Assembly: GCF_003259315.1 (NCBI RefSeq)
Contig: NZ_QLLT01000004.1
Span: 248,001-312,000 of the forward strand
Length of the DNA: 64,000 nucleotides
Direction: 5' to 3'
From: Kitasatospora sp. SolWspMP-SS2h
Lineage (GTDB): Bacteria; Actinomycetota; Actinomycetes; Streptomycetales; Streptomycetaceae
Positions 35,071 to 42,916 of this stretch are shown one piece after another (within the stretch, counting starts at the first letter, position 1; the number at the start of each line of letters is the position of its first letter). The position numbers and the translations under genes are program-made. The notes beneath the pieces are model-generated. The model worked only from the letters and a program-made list of their open reading frames with translations, did no database searches and was not told the origin of the DNA.

Positions 35071-35490
35071 GTGGCACTGAGCGTGAGCTACGGGGAGCGA
35101 TACGGCTGGACGGTGGTCCAGGTGGCCGGGGAGGTGGACATCAGCGGAGTCGCTGCCCTCCGCGAACGCCTCCAGCGACTGGTGACCGACGGCTGCCTGC
35201 GGATGGTGGTCGACATCAGCCGGGTCGACTTCTGCGATTCCACGGGCTTCGCCGTCCTGGTGGCCACCCGCCGGATGCTGTCCTCCCGCGAGGGGCAACT
35301 GCGGCTGGTCCTGCCCGGGCCCGACGTCCACACCCGCAAGATCCTCCAGCTCTTCGGGATCGAGCGGATCTTCGACGTCCACGACTCGGTGGACGAGGCA
35401 CTCGCCGACCTGCGCGAGACCGTACTGACCGCGGACGCCGCCGACGCCGTCCCCCGCCCGCGCGAAGGGACCCACGCCACCACCGACTGA
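35071..35490 (+). CDS. STAS-domain anti-anti-sigma factor
   Basis: Single STAS domain protein of 139 residues. The phosphorylation loop 'VDFCDSTGFAVLVATRRML' contains the Ser that an anti-sigma kinase would phosphorylate. N-terminus 'TVVQVAGEVDISGVAALRER' and 'LFGIERIFDVHDSVDEALAD' fit the SpoIIAA/RsbV/BldG family. The C-terminal 25 residues are a loose tail. GTG 35071 follows GAGAGAGG at 8 bases. No kinase is next to it, so its partner lies elsewhere; SpoIIE phosphatases at 4249 and 51491 could act on it. Confidence 0.9.
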   Translation: MALSVSYGERYGWTVVQVAGEVDISGVAALRERLQRLVTDGCLRMVVDISRVDFCDSTGFAVLVATRRMLSSREGQLRLVLPGPDVHTRKILQLFGIERIFDVHDSVDEALADLRETVLTADAADAVPRPREGTHATTD

Positions 35491-35568
35491 CCGCTCGACC
35501 GGAGACGCAGGCGGGGGCGTGGGCTGGGGCGCGGGCGGGGGGTCTCCGTGCCGTTCGCGGCTCCGGCC

Positions 35569-37287
35569 TCAGCGCGGCGTGCCGAAGTCCTGCGTCCACC
35601 AGGGTCCACCCGTGCCCAGGTGGACCCCCACACCCAGCTCGGTGAACTTGCAGTTCAGGATGTTCGCCCGGTGGCCCGGGCTGTTCATCCAGCTCTCCAT
35701 CACCGCGGCCGCGTCCTTCTGCCCGCGCGCGATGTTCTCGCCCCAGCCGCTCCACGCGTACCCGACGGCGTCGATCCGCTGCTGCGGACCGGCCCCGTCC
35801 GGGTTGGTGTGGTCGAAGAAGTTGCGCGCCGCCATGTCCTCGGAGTGCCGCAGCGCCGCCGTCGCCAGCTTCGCGTTGGACCGCACCGGCCCGCAACCCG
35901 CCTGCGCGCGCTGCGTGTTGACCAGGTCCACCACCTGCTGCGCCAGATCCGTCGACCGCTTCGCGGCGGAGGCCGCCGCCGGGTTCGCCGACGGCGCGGC
36001 CGACCCGGAACCGGGCGCCGCCGCCGGGGCGGACGGCTTGGCGGAAGCCGACGCGGACGGGGACGGGGCGGCGGAGGAGACCGGCGCGCTCGGCGACGGG
36101 GAGGCCGAGGCGGACGGGGACGCGGACGGCGCTGCGGACGGCGAGGCGCCCCCGTCGGCCGCCGGGGCGGTGCCCTGCGCCGGGTCCACCAGCGCCGCCA
36201 CGGACGGCGGCGGCGGCTCGGCCGCGCCCACCGCCGGCGGCGTGTCCGTCCCGCCGACCACCACCAGCAGCCCGGCCACCACCGCCACCGCGGCCACCAC
36301 CCCGCCGCCCAGCACCACCGGGGCCGGACCGCGCCGCCGGGCCCGCCGGTGACCGCGCCGCGCCCCCGCCCGGTGCGCGCCGCCCGAGGACGGGCCCCGC
36401 CGGTGCGCCGCCCGCCCGGCCCACGGCGCGGCCCCGCCGGTGCCGTCGCCGCCACCGGGGGAGGACGCGGCGGCGAGCTCCTGCCCGAACCGCGCCCCGT
36501 CCGGCAGCGGCACCAGCGCCAGGCCCGCCAGCAGCCCCTCCGCCGGGACCAGGCCGCGCCGCTGCTCCCCGCACACCGCGCACTCCCGGGCGTGCCGCCC
36601 GATCCGCTTGCGCCACAGCGCGCCCGGCACGCCGTCCCAACCGGCCGTCACCTCCGCCAGCCACGGGCAGCCCGGCACCGCGGCCAGCGCCCGCACCACC
36701 ACCCGGGCCGCCTCCAGCTGGCCCTTCATCCGCTGCACCCGCACCGCCGCGTGCTGCGGCGGTATCTCCAGCGCCGCCGCCAGCTCCGTCCGCGACAGCT
36801 CGCCCGCCGCCTCCAGCCACCACAGCGCCAGCAGTTCGCGGTCCCCGTCGTCCAGCCAGCGGGTCGCCTCCGCGACCTCGCGGCGCTGCTCCGACAGGCC
36901 CAGCCGGACGATCGTCAGGCCCACGAAGTCCGCCGCCGGATCGGCCACCGCGGCCGGGTCCGGCACCGCGTCCACCGCGTCCGCGTCCCGGAAGCGGCGC
37001 CGCACCTGGTTCAGCGCGATCGCCACCAGCCAGCTCCGGAACCCGGCCGGATCGCGCAGCCCGGCCAGGCCGTCCACGGCCCGCAGCATCGTCTCCTGCA
37101 CCACGTCGTCGGTGTCCGGGTGCCCCGACAGGGCCCGCCCCACCACGTTGTAGACCAGCGGCAGGTGCCCGCCGACCAGCTCCGCCACCGCCTGCCGGTC
37201 ACCGCGCTGCGCCCGCCCGACCAGCGCCGCCGTCCGTCCACTGTCCACAGCCCGGTCCGTCCTCGTGTTCTCGCGTCCTGCCCTCAC
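35569..37287 (-). CDS. ECF sigma factor fused to zinc motif, membrane helix and CAP domain
   Basis: Protein of 572 residues with five parts. Residues about 15-100 are sigma region 2 ('DTDDVVQETMLRAVDGLAGL', 'RSWLVAIALNQVRRRF') and about 138-200 region 4 ('LSRTELAAALEIPPQHAAVR'). A zinc-anti-sigma-like H-x3-C-x2-C sits at His232, Cys236, Cys239. A membrane helix spans about 323-346, then a Pro/Ser/Ala linker to about 445. Residues 446-571 are a CAP/SCP domain with 'ALRHSEDMAARNFFDHTNPD', 'GWGENIARG' and 'SWMNSPGHRANILNCKFTEL'. Topology puts CAP outside and sigma inside. ECF groups with fused C-terminal membrane parts are known in actinobacteria; the CAP sensor is the notable point. Start GTG 37287, GTG 37248 possible. 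Confidence 0.88.
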   Translation of the reverse strand: MRAGRENTRTDRAVDSGRTAALVGRAQRGDRQAVAELVGGHLPLVYNVVGRALSGHPDTDDVVQETMLRAVDGLAGLRDPAGFRSWLVAIALNQVRRRFRDADAVDAVPDPAAVADPAADFVGLTIVRLGLSEQRREVAEATRWLDDGDRELLALWWLEAAGELSRTELAAALEIPPQHAAVRVQRMKGQLEAARVVVRALAAVPGCPWLAEVTAGWDGVPGALWRKRIGRHARECAVCGEQRRGLVPAEGLLAGLALVPLPDGARFGQELAAASSPGGGDGTGGAAPWAGRAAHRRGPSSGGAHRAGARRGHRRARRRGPAPVVLGGGVVAAVAVVAGLLVVVGGTDTPPAVGAAEPPPPSVAALVDPAQGTAPAADGGASPSAAPSASPSASASPSPSAPVSSAAPSPSASASAKPSAPAAAPGSGSAAPSANPAAASAAKRSTDLAQQVVDLVNTQRAQAGCGPVRSNAKLATAALRHSEDMAARNFFDHTNPDGAGPQQRIDAVGYAWSGWGENIARGQKDAAAVMESWMNSPGHRANILNCKFTELGVGVHLGTGGPWWTQDFGTPR

Positions 37288-37419
37288 ACCCTGGGAGATC
37301 CACCGGCCGGCGGCGGATAACGCAAAACGGGAGGGAACCTTCGGCAGAGGCGAAGCTTAGTGAGCCGGGAGGAGAATCCCGGGACGCGGGAGGTGAAGGT
37401 GGCGTGCGGGAACGGTGAG

Positions 37420-37448
37420 GCCCGCGCGACCACGGGGGTCGCGCGGGC
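37420..37448 (-). terminator. hairpin terminator after transglycosylase-like gene
   Basis: A perfect 12-base-pair stem (37420-37431 with 37437-37448, loop of 5) lies 58 bases beyond the stop of the reverse-strand gene at 37506. Confidence 0.75.
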
Positions 37449-37505
37449 CTCGGGCCGTACGTCGTGCGCCGTGCCCCGCCACCGCGGGGCCGCGGTCGGG
37501 GCCGG

Positions 37506-38231
37506 TCAGTACCAGTGGTGCGACTGCCAGAACGACCAGGCGCCGCAGGGGCTGCCGTAGCGGCTGTTCATGTAGTTGAGGCCCCACTTGATCTGGGTGG
37601 CGGGGTTGGTGCGCCAGTCCGCGCCGGCCGAGGCCATCTTGGAGCCCGGCAGTGCCTGGACCAGGCCGTAGGCGCCGGAGGAGGCGTTGCTCGCCGTGTA
37701 GTTCCAGCCGCTCTCGCGGGTGACGATCTGGCTGAAGCACTGGAACTGGGTGTCGCTGCCGATGATCCCCCGGGCGATCTCCTGGACCGAACCGGCCGGG
37801 ACGCTGGCCAGCACGCTGCGCGCGGAATCGCGGCTCGCCTGCTCGGTGGCCCGCTTCGCCTCCGCCTCCTCGGCGGCCTTGGCGTCCTTGGCCGCCTTCT
37901 CAGCGGCCGCCTTGGCGGCTTCGGCGGCCTGGTCCGCGTCGGCCTTGGCCTGGGCGTCGGCCGCGGCCTTCTGCCGGGCGGCCTCGGCGGCGGCCTTCCG
38001 GGCGGCGGTGTCGGCGGACACCTGCTGGGCGTCGGCCTGCCGGCCGATGCCGTCGCTGACGTTCTGGGCCTGCGCACCGGTGGGCGCGTCGGCGAGCAGG
38101 GTGGCGCTCGCGACGTCGACCGTCTGGACGGCCTTGCCCTCACTGCCGGCGGCCGCACCCACGACCGCTCCGACGGCGGTCACCGCGGTGGCGGAGGCGA
38201 CAGCGACGCCCCGGACCGAGATCCGAGTCAC
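37506..38231 (-). CDS. secreted transglycosylase-like cell-wall hydrolase
   Basis: Exported protein of 241 residues. A signal peptide fills about 1-30 ('RGVAVASATAVTAVGAVVGA'), followed by an Ala/Lys/Glu-rich coiled coil at about 75-135 ('AKADADQAAEAAKAAAEKAA'). The C-terminal domain (about 150-241) has 'IIGSDTQFQCFSQIVTRESG', 'YGLVQALPGSKMASAGADW', 'KWGLNYMNSRYGSPCGAWSF', matching transglycosylase-SLT-like lysozyme folds with the catalytic Glu in 'TRESGW'. It should cleave peptidoglycan. ATG 38231 has GGAAGGA upstream. The 5' leader is long and structured. Confidence 0.9.
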   Translation of the reverse strand: MTRISVRGVAVASATAVTAVGAVVGAAAGSEGKAVQTVDVASATLLADAPTGAQAQNVSDGIGRQADAQQVSADTAARKAAAEAARQKAAADAQAKADADQAAEAAKAAAEKAAKDAKAAEEAEAKRATEQASRDSARSVLASVPAGSVQEIARGIIGSDTQFQCFSQIVTRESGWNYTASNASSGAYGLVQALPGSKMASAGADWRTNPATQIKWGLNYMNSRYGSPCGAWSFWQSHHWY

Positions 38232-38269
38232 ATGGTTTCCTTCCGGCGTCGCCCGTCCTGTGACCGCAC

Positions 38270-38500
38270 GGGCGCGTTACCTGCCCCTGGCGCTGGCCTC
38301 CGTCGAACGCTGGTCACGGGAGACGCGGACTCGGCCGCCGCCCCGGGCGGGCCCGGAGCGGCGGGTGGATCGAGCGGCGTACGGCCTCGCGGTCGTGCAA
38401 GTCATCGGCCCGCCGACCGGAGTCGGCGGGTGTGCGGGGCCGTACGCAGGGCCTGACGCCGATTCACCCTGCCTCACCCGGCCGTGTCTACGCAATTCCC
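38270..38500 (-). ncRNA. candidate structured leader (c-di-AMP/ydaO-type riboswitch?)
   Basis: The region upstream of the secreted hydrolase is open on the reverse strand for about 270 bases without a gene. It can fold: 38377-38386 and 38438-38447 are perfect 10-base complements enclosing a 9-bp hairpin (CCCGCCGAC, loop TCCG, GTCGGCGGG). It contains GGGTGAATC (about 38461-38469 complement) and AGGTAAC (38276-38282 complement), pieces similar to the ydaO consensus. Leaders of this riboswitch class are known before Streptomyces cell-wall hydrolase genes. Match is partial; the CCGACAGCTAACC block is not seen. Confidence 0.4.
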
Positions 38501-38584
38501 CCGGCCGTGGCGGATCTCACACCGCTGATCATCGGAAAACCCGGCGAACGGGAGCTGACGCCCGGTCAGTTCGCCCGCCACCGC

Positions 38585-39838
38585 TCAGAACAGGCGCAGC
38601 GAGACCCAGAGGGCCAGGACGGACGCCGCCAGGGTGGTCGGCACGGTGAGCGCGCCCAGCGCGGTGAACAGCCGCGGACCGCCGTCGTCCACCGACCGCT
38701 CCCGGGTGATCCGGCGCCACAGCAGGGTGGCGAGGGAGCCCGCGTACGTCAGGTTTGGGCCGAGGTTCACGCCGAGCAGCACGGCCAGCACCGGGCCCGG
38801 ACCGGACGGGGCGGCCAGCGGGACCAGCAGCAGCGTCGCCGGGAGGTTGTTGACCAGGTTGGCCAGTACCGCCGCCAGCCCGGCCAGCGCGAACAGCACC
38901 GGCAGCGTGTCGCCCGCCGGGACCACCGCCGCCAGCCGGTCGGCCAGCCCGTTGTCCACCACCGCCCGCACCACCACGCCCAGCGCCAGCACGAAGGCCA
39001 GGAACGGGACGGCCGCCGCCGACAGGATCCGGCGCGGCGTGCTGCGCCGACCGGTCAGCGCCCGCACCGCCAGCACCAGCGCGCCCGCCGCCGCGGCCCA
39101 CGCCGGGGAGACGCCGACCGCCGAGGCCAGCACGAAACCCGCCAGCGTCCCCGCGACCGTCCACAGCGCGAACCGGGGCAGCCGCACCCCGCCCGCCGCC
39201 ACCGGCCGCTCGGCGGGCACCGCCAGCTCGGCCGCGAACCACCGCCGCAGCACCAGGTACTCGACCCCCACCGCGGCCAGCCAGGGCAGCGCCATCAGCG
39301 CCGTGAACCGGCCGAACCCCAGGCCGCTGGCGGTGAACGCCAGCAGGTTGGTCAGGTTGGAGACCGGCAGCAGCAGCGAGGCCGTGTTCGCCAGGTGCCC
39401 GCACGCGTACACGTGCGGCCGGGGCCGCACCCCCAGCGTCCCCGCCGTGGCGATCACCACCGGGGTCAGCAGCACCACCGTCGCGTCCAGGCTGAGCACC
39501 GCCGTGACCACCGCCGCCACCGCGAACACCTGCCCCAGCAGCCGCACCGGCCGCCCGCCCGAAGCCCCCGCCATCCAGCGGCCGCACGCCTCGAACAGCC
39601 CCTCGTCGTCGCACAGCTGCGCCAGCACCAGCACCGCCGCCAGGAACCCCACCACCGGCGCCAGCCGCTCCACCTCGGCCCACGCCGCGGCCGGCGACAC
39701 CGCCCCCACCGCCACCAGCACCCCCGCCGCCGGCACCGCCACCACCGCCTCCGGCCACCCGAACGGTCGTCGGACCGCGCACACCAGCACCGCCGCCAGC
39801 AGCACCAACGACAGCACCTCGGCGGACACCGTACTCAC
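38585..39838 (-). CDS. SLC13/ArsB-type anion transporter
   Basis: Membrane protein of 417 residues with about 11-12 hydrophobic segments. The repeated family motifs are visible: 'ACGHLANTASLLLPVSNLTN' in the first half and 'LANLVNNLPATLLLVPLAAP', 'LLGVNLGPNLTYAGSLATLL' in the second, as in ArsB/NhaD permeases. 'SLDATVVLLTPVV' matches the TM region before the first hairpin. The substrate could be arsenite, dicarboxylate or sodium; there is no arsenic regulator or reductase nearby. GTG 39838 follows GAGGGAGGA at about 10 bases. It is divergent from the Ser-repeat gene. Confidence 0.88.
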   Translation of the reverse strand: MSTVSAEVLSLVLLAAVLVCAVRRPFGWPEAVVAVPAAGVLVAVGAVSPAAAWAEVERLAPVVGFLAAVLVLAQLCDDEGLFEACGRWMAGASGGRPVRLLGQVFAVAAVVTAVLSLDATVVLLTPVVIATAGTLGVRPRPHVYACGHLANTASLLLPVSNLTNLLAFTASGLGFGRFTALMALPWLAAVGVEYLVLRRWFAAELAVPAERPVAAGGVRLPRFALWTVAGTLAGFVLASAVGVSPAWAAAAGALVLAVRALTGRRSTPRRILSAAAVPFLAFVLALGVVVRAVVDNGLADRLAAVVPAGDTLPVLFALAGLAAVLANLVNNLPATLLLVPLAAPSGPGPVLAVLLGVNLGPNLTYAGSLATLLWRRITRERSVDDGGPRLFTALGALTVPTTLAASVLALWVSLRLF

Positions 39839-40024
39839 CGGACCCGCTCCTCCCTCACACTCGACGCACCGGACCCGGCGGGTCCGACGAACGCCCCATC
39901 CAAGCAGCTCCGCCCCCACCGCCACCCGAACCGGCACCCCCGGCGACCGGCGCCTTTGCGCGGACGGGGACCCGGCGGAAGGCTGGGGGCAGGCAGCAGG
40001 CCAGCAGAGGCAGAAGGAGGGGGC

Positions 40025-40339
40025 ATGTCCGTCCGACCACCTACCCCGAAGATCCGCGCGCAACGGCTGCGCGCGGCAGCGGCCGGCGGCTTCTCGCTCG
40101 GCTCGACCGCCTCGTTCCTCTCGATCGGTTCGATCGGCTCGTTCCTGTCCGTCGGCTCGGTCGGGTCCTTCCTGTCGGTCGGCTCGGTCGGCTCGGCGCT
40201 GTCCGTCCTCTCCCTCGGCTCCTGGCGCAGCACCGCCTCCGTGCTGTCCGCCGAATCGGCCCTCGCGGTGCTCTCCTACCGCTCGGTCCGGGCCGTCGCC
40301 GCGGCCCACCGCCGCCGCGGCGGCACCCGGCACGGCTGA
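40025..40339 (+). CDS. triplet-serine repeat protein
   Basis: Protein of 104 residues. After a basic N-terminus (1-22), Ser occupies every third position without exception from Ser24 to Ser78 (19 triplets), then Ala81, Ser84, Ser87. The middle triplets repeat as SFL-SVG-SVG, a 9-residue super-repeat at 39-56. The two other positions are hydrophobic or Gly ('SIGSFLSVGSVGSFLSVG'). The C-terminus is basic ('AHRRRGGTRHG'). The regular period suggests a three-sided solenoid or packed membrane assembly. No family or function known to me. ATG 40025 has AGAAGGAGGG immediately upstream. Confidence 0.85.
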   Translation: MSVRPPTPKIRAQRLRAAAAGGFSLGSTASFLSIGSIGSFLSVGSVGSFLSVGSVGSALSVLSLGSWRSTASVLSAESALAVLSYRSVRAVAAAHRRRGGTRHG

Positions 40340-40450
40340 CCGGGGACCGGCCGGTCGGTCGGCGTCCGGCGGTCGGCGTCCGGGGCCCGGTTCCTGGTGC
40401 CCGCAGAAAATGCGGTGCGCCGGACGGGGCGCGAGCGCCATCGTGTCGGA

Positions 40451-41152
40451 ATGACACGGACGCTGGTCGCGGGCGCACTGGCCGGGCTCGGGGTGGCGCT
40501 GCCGCTCGGCGCGATCGGCGTGCTCCTCCTCCAGGAGGGCCGCCGGGGCTGGGCCCCCGCCGCGGGCGCCGCCACCGCCGTGGCCACCGTCGACGGCGCG
40601 TACGCGGCAGCCGCCGTGCTGGCCGGACCACAGGTCGCCACCCTCCTGGCCGGACACGAGACCGCGGTACGGGCCGCCTCCGCCCTCCTGCTCGCCGCGA
40701 TCGCCGCCCACGGACTGCTCGGCCTCCGCCGCCCCACCGCCCCCGCCCCGACCGCACCTGCGGGGCCCGCCGCATCCGCGGGGCCAGCCGCCCCCACCGT
40801 GCCCGTCCTCGCCGAGCCTGCCGGGCCCGTGGGGCCCGCCGCCCCTGCCGTGCCCGGTCGGGCGTCCGTGGTGGCCCGCGCCTTCCTCCGGTTCGCGCTG
40901 CTCACGGCCGTCAACCCGACCACCGCCCTCTACTTCACCGCCCTGGTCACCGGCCGGGGCAGCGCCGCCGGTGACGGCTCCGCCGCGTTCGTCGTCGGGG
41001 TCTTCCTGGCCTCCCTGGCCTGGCAGCAGGTGCTCGCCGCGGCCGGGGCACTGGCCGGGTCGCGGCTCGGCCCCCGGGCCCGCCGGCTCACCCACGCCGC
41101 CGGGTACGGCCTGGTCGCGGTGTTCGCGGTACGTCTCGCGCTGGCCGGCTGA
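40451..41152 (+). CDS. LysE/RhtB-family amino-acid exporter
   Basis: Inner-membrane exporter of 233 residues with about six hydrophobic segments. It opens 'VAGALAGLGVALPLGAIGVL' with the LysE-type 'P-x-G' turn near the N-terminus, and has 'RFALLTAVNPTTALYFTALV' in the second half, the repeated NP motif of the family. A long Pro/Ala cytosolic loop (about 98-140) is unusual and low-complexity. Start ATG 40451 with CATCGT 6 bases upstream, likely leaderless. A 9-base tandem repeat covers the stop codon. Confidence 0.88.
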   Translation: MTRTLVAGALAGLGVALPLGAIGVLLLQEGRRGWAPAAGAATAVATVDGAYAAAAVLAGPQVATLLAGHETAVRAASALLLAAIAAHGLLGLRRPTAPAPTAPAGPAASAGPAAPTVPVLAEPAGPVGPAAPAVPGRASVVARAFLRFALLTAVNPTTALYFTALVTGRGSAAGDGSAAFVVGVFLASLAWQQVLAAAGALAGSRLGPRARRLTHAAGYGLVAVFAVRLALAG

Positions 41153-41185
41153 GACGACTGAGACGACTGAGACGGCCGAGGGGGC
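41146..41185 (+). repeat. 9-base tandem repeat over the LysE stop codon
   Basis: Units close to GAGACGACT are repeated three times right at the stop codon, so that TGA occurs repeatedly. Confidence 0.65.
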
Positions 41186-41217
41186 CGACTGTCACCGGCG
41201 GGTGGGATCTTGTCCGG

Positions 41218-41877
41218 ATGGACGAACCGCCGCTCGGCCCGATCGCCGCCTACTGGAACGCCGCCGCCCCCTCGTTCGACCGGGAGCCCGACCACGGCCT
41301 GCGGGACGGCGCCACCCGGTCGGCCTGGCGGCGGCGCCTCGCGGGGTGGCTGCCCGGTGCGGGGCTCGACGTGCTGGACGTCGGCTGCGGCACCGGTTCG
41401 CTCTCCCTGCTCCTCGCCGAGGCCGGGCACCGGGTGACGGGCGTCGACCTCGCCCCCGCGATGGTCGACCGGGCCCGGGCCAAGCTGGCCGCCGCCGGGT
41501 TGGACGGGCGCTTCCTGGTCGGTGACGCGAGCCTCCCCCCGACCGGTGACGGCCGGTACGACGCGGTGCTCTCCCGCCACCTGCTCTGGACCCTCCCCGA
41601 CCCGCACGCCGCCCTCCGCGCCTGGACCGACCTGCTGCGCCCCGGCGGCCGCCTGCTGCTGGTCGAGGGCCGCTGGCGCGAGGCCGACACGCCCGTCGAG
41701 CCCTACGCCCCGGGCACCGAGGGCCTGCCCTGGGCGGGCGGCGTCACCGCGTCCGTCCTGGCCGCCGCGCTGCGCCCCCTGGTCCGCGACCTGCGGGTCG
41801 AGCCCCTCGAAGCCGATCCGGCGCTGTGGGGCGGCCCGGTCCACGACGAGCGCTACGCGGTCCTGGCCCTGGTCTGA
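41218..41877 (+). CDS. class I SAM-dependent methyltransferase
   Basis: Methyltransferase of 219 residues. SAM-binding motif I is 'VLDVGCGTGSLSLLLAEAGH', followed by 'VTGVDLAPAMVDRAR', 'FLVGDASLPP' and 'YDAVLSRHLLWTLPDPHAAL'. It begins 'PIAAYWNAAAPSFDREPDHG', as in small-molecule C- or N-methyltransferases of the Methyltransf_11 group. Substrate unknown. There is no binding site before ATG 41218; GATCTT lies 6 bases upstream. The DinB gene follows after 48 bases. Confidence 0.93.
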   Translation: MDEPPLGPIAAYWNAAAPSFDREPDHGLRDGATRSAWRRRLAGWLPGAGLDVLDVGCGTGSLSLLLAEAGHRVTGVDLAPAMVDRARAKLAAAGLDGRFLVGDASLPPTGDGRYDAVLSRHLLWTLPDPHAALRAWTDLLRPGGRLLLVEGRWREADTPVEPYAPGTEGLPWAGGVTASVLAAALRPLVRDLRVEPLEADPALWGGPVHDERYAVLALV

Positions 41878-41925
41878 GCCCCGTTCGGATGCGGGCTGTC
41901 GGCGGGACGGGGTACGGTCCGGCCC

Positions 41926-42423
41926 ATGGCCGACACCGAACTGACCACGCTGCTGGGTGTTTTGAACGGCAAGCGCAAGCACGTCCTGGACATCCTGGAG
42001 GGCCTGGACGAGGAGGCCCTGCGCCGCCCGGTCCTCCCGTCCGGCTGGAGCTGCCTCGGGCTGGTGCACCACCTCGCGCTGGACGACGAGAAGTTCTGGT
42101 TCCGCGCGGTCGCGGCGGGGGACCGGACCGCGATCGACGAGATCCTCGACACCGGGGGCGACGCCTGGCAGCCCGCCCCGGAGCTAACCGCCGAGGAGGT
42201 CTTCGCCCTCTACCGCGGGCAGGCGGCGCTCTCCGACGTCTTCCTCTCCACCGCCTCCCTCGATGCGTCCCCCGCCTGGTGGCCGGACTTCTTCGACGGC
42301 TGGCGCTACGACACCCTGCGCGAGGTCGTCCTGCACGTGATCACCGAGACCGCCACCCACGCCGGCCACCTGGACGCCGTCCGCGAACTCCTCGACGGCC
42401 GCCAGTACCTGGTCCTCGCCTGA
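41926..42423 (+). CDS. DinB/DUF664-family protein
   Basis: Four-helix-bundle protein of 165 residues of the DinB/MST superfamily, whose members use a His triad to bind a metal and act as thiol S-transferases (mycothiol- or bacillithiol-dependent). The ligands are likely the His pair in 'LGLVHHLALDDEKFWFRAVA' and the His residues in 'VVLHVITETATHAGHLDAVR'. ATG 41926 is 7 bases after TACGGT, fitting a leaderless start. Substrate is unknown. Confidence 0.9.
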   Translation: MADTELTTLLGVLNGKRKHVLDILEGLDEEALRRPVLPSGWSCLGLVHHLALDDEKFWFRAVAAGDRTAIDEILDTGGDAWQPAPELTAEEVFALYRGQAALSDVFLSTASLDASPAWWPDFFDGWRYDTLREVVLHVITETATHAGHLDAVRELLDGRQYLVLA

Positions 42424-42468
42424 CCACTCACCACCGGTCGCCGGTAGCCGCCCCGGGCCCCGGGGCGG

Positions 42469-42756
42469 CTACTCGTGCGCCCCGCTCCCGCTGAGCGGGG
42501 GGCAGCCCGCGGGTTCGCCGAGCCAGACGTGGGCCGCGGTGTCGAGCGGCAGGCCGAGCGCGGCGCAGAGGCCGACGACGGTGCCGAAGCCCGGGCTGGG
42601 CAGGCGGCCCATCTCGATCTTGCGCAGCGTCTCGGGGGAGATCCCGGCGCTGTGGGCGACGGTGGCGGGGTCGCGACCGGCCCGGGTCTCGCGGAACAGC
42701 GCACCCAGTCGGCGGCCGGCCTCGATCTGCTCGGGGGTCAGGGGGACTCGCACCAT
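42469..42756 (-). CDS. XRE-family HTH regulator
   Basis: DNA-binding protein of 95 residues consisting of little more than an XRE helix-turn-helix: 'GRRLGALFRETRAGRDPATV', 'AHSAGISPETLRKIEMGRLP', 'GTVVGLCAALGLPLDTAAHV'. A short Pro/Gly/Ser tail follows. ATG 42756 is 6 bases after TAGCGT, fitting a leaderless start. Its target is unknown; it sits next to the truncated gene pair. Confidence 0.9.
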   Translation of the reverse strand: MVRVPLTPEQIEAGRRLGALFRETRAGRDPATVAHSAGISPETLRKIEMGRLPSPGFGTVVGLCAALGLPLDTAAHVWLGEPAGCPPLSGSGAHE

Positions 42757-42815
42757 GCGGACACGCTACTGAACCGCCCGGCCCGCCGCCCAGGCGGGCA
42801 GCCCGGACGGGCAGC

Positions 42816-42914
42816 TCAGCGCAGCGGCAGCTCCGGTCCGCCCCGCTCCGCGGCCGGCCGCGGGCCGTGGATGCGACGGTCGGCGGCGTCGATGCGGACG
42901 TCGTCGATGCCGGC
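42816..42914 (-). pseudogene. 3' remnant of a deleted reverse-strand gene
   Basis: On the reverse strand, 33 codons with normal coding bias end at a TGA (42816-42818) and read 'EAGIDDVRIDAADRRIHGPR', then 'PAAERGGPELPLR'. Upstream of about 42915 the frame passes into the complement of the TetR remnant and is no longer coding-like. The family cannot be told from so short a piece. It ends at the same point where the TetR remnant begins. Confidence 0.6.
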
Positions 42915-42916
42915 CT

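Noticed and set aside
42475..42916. Full-length forward gene joining the TetR C-terminus to upstream sequence
   Set aside because: The upstream part of the frame lies opposite the XRE gene and the other remnant and has no HTH, so it is not a real N-terminus.
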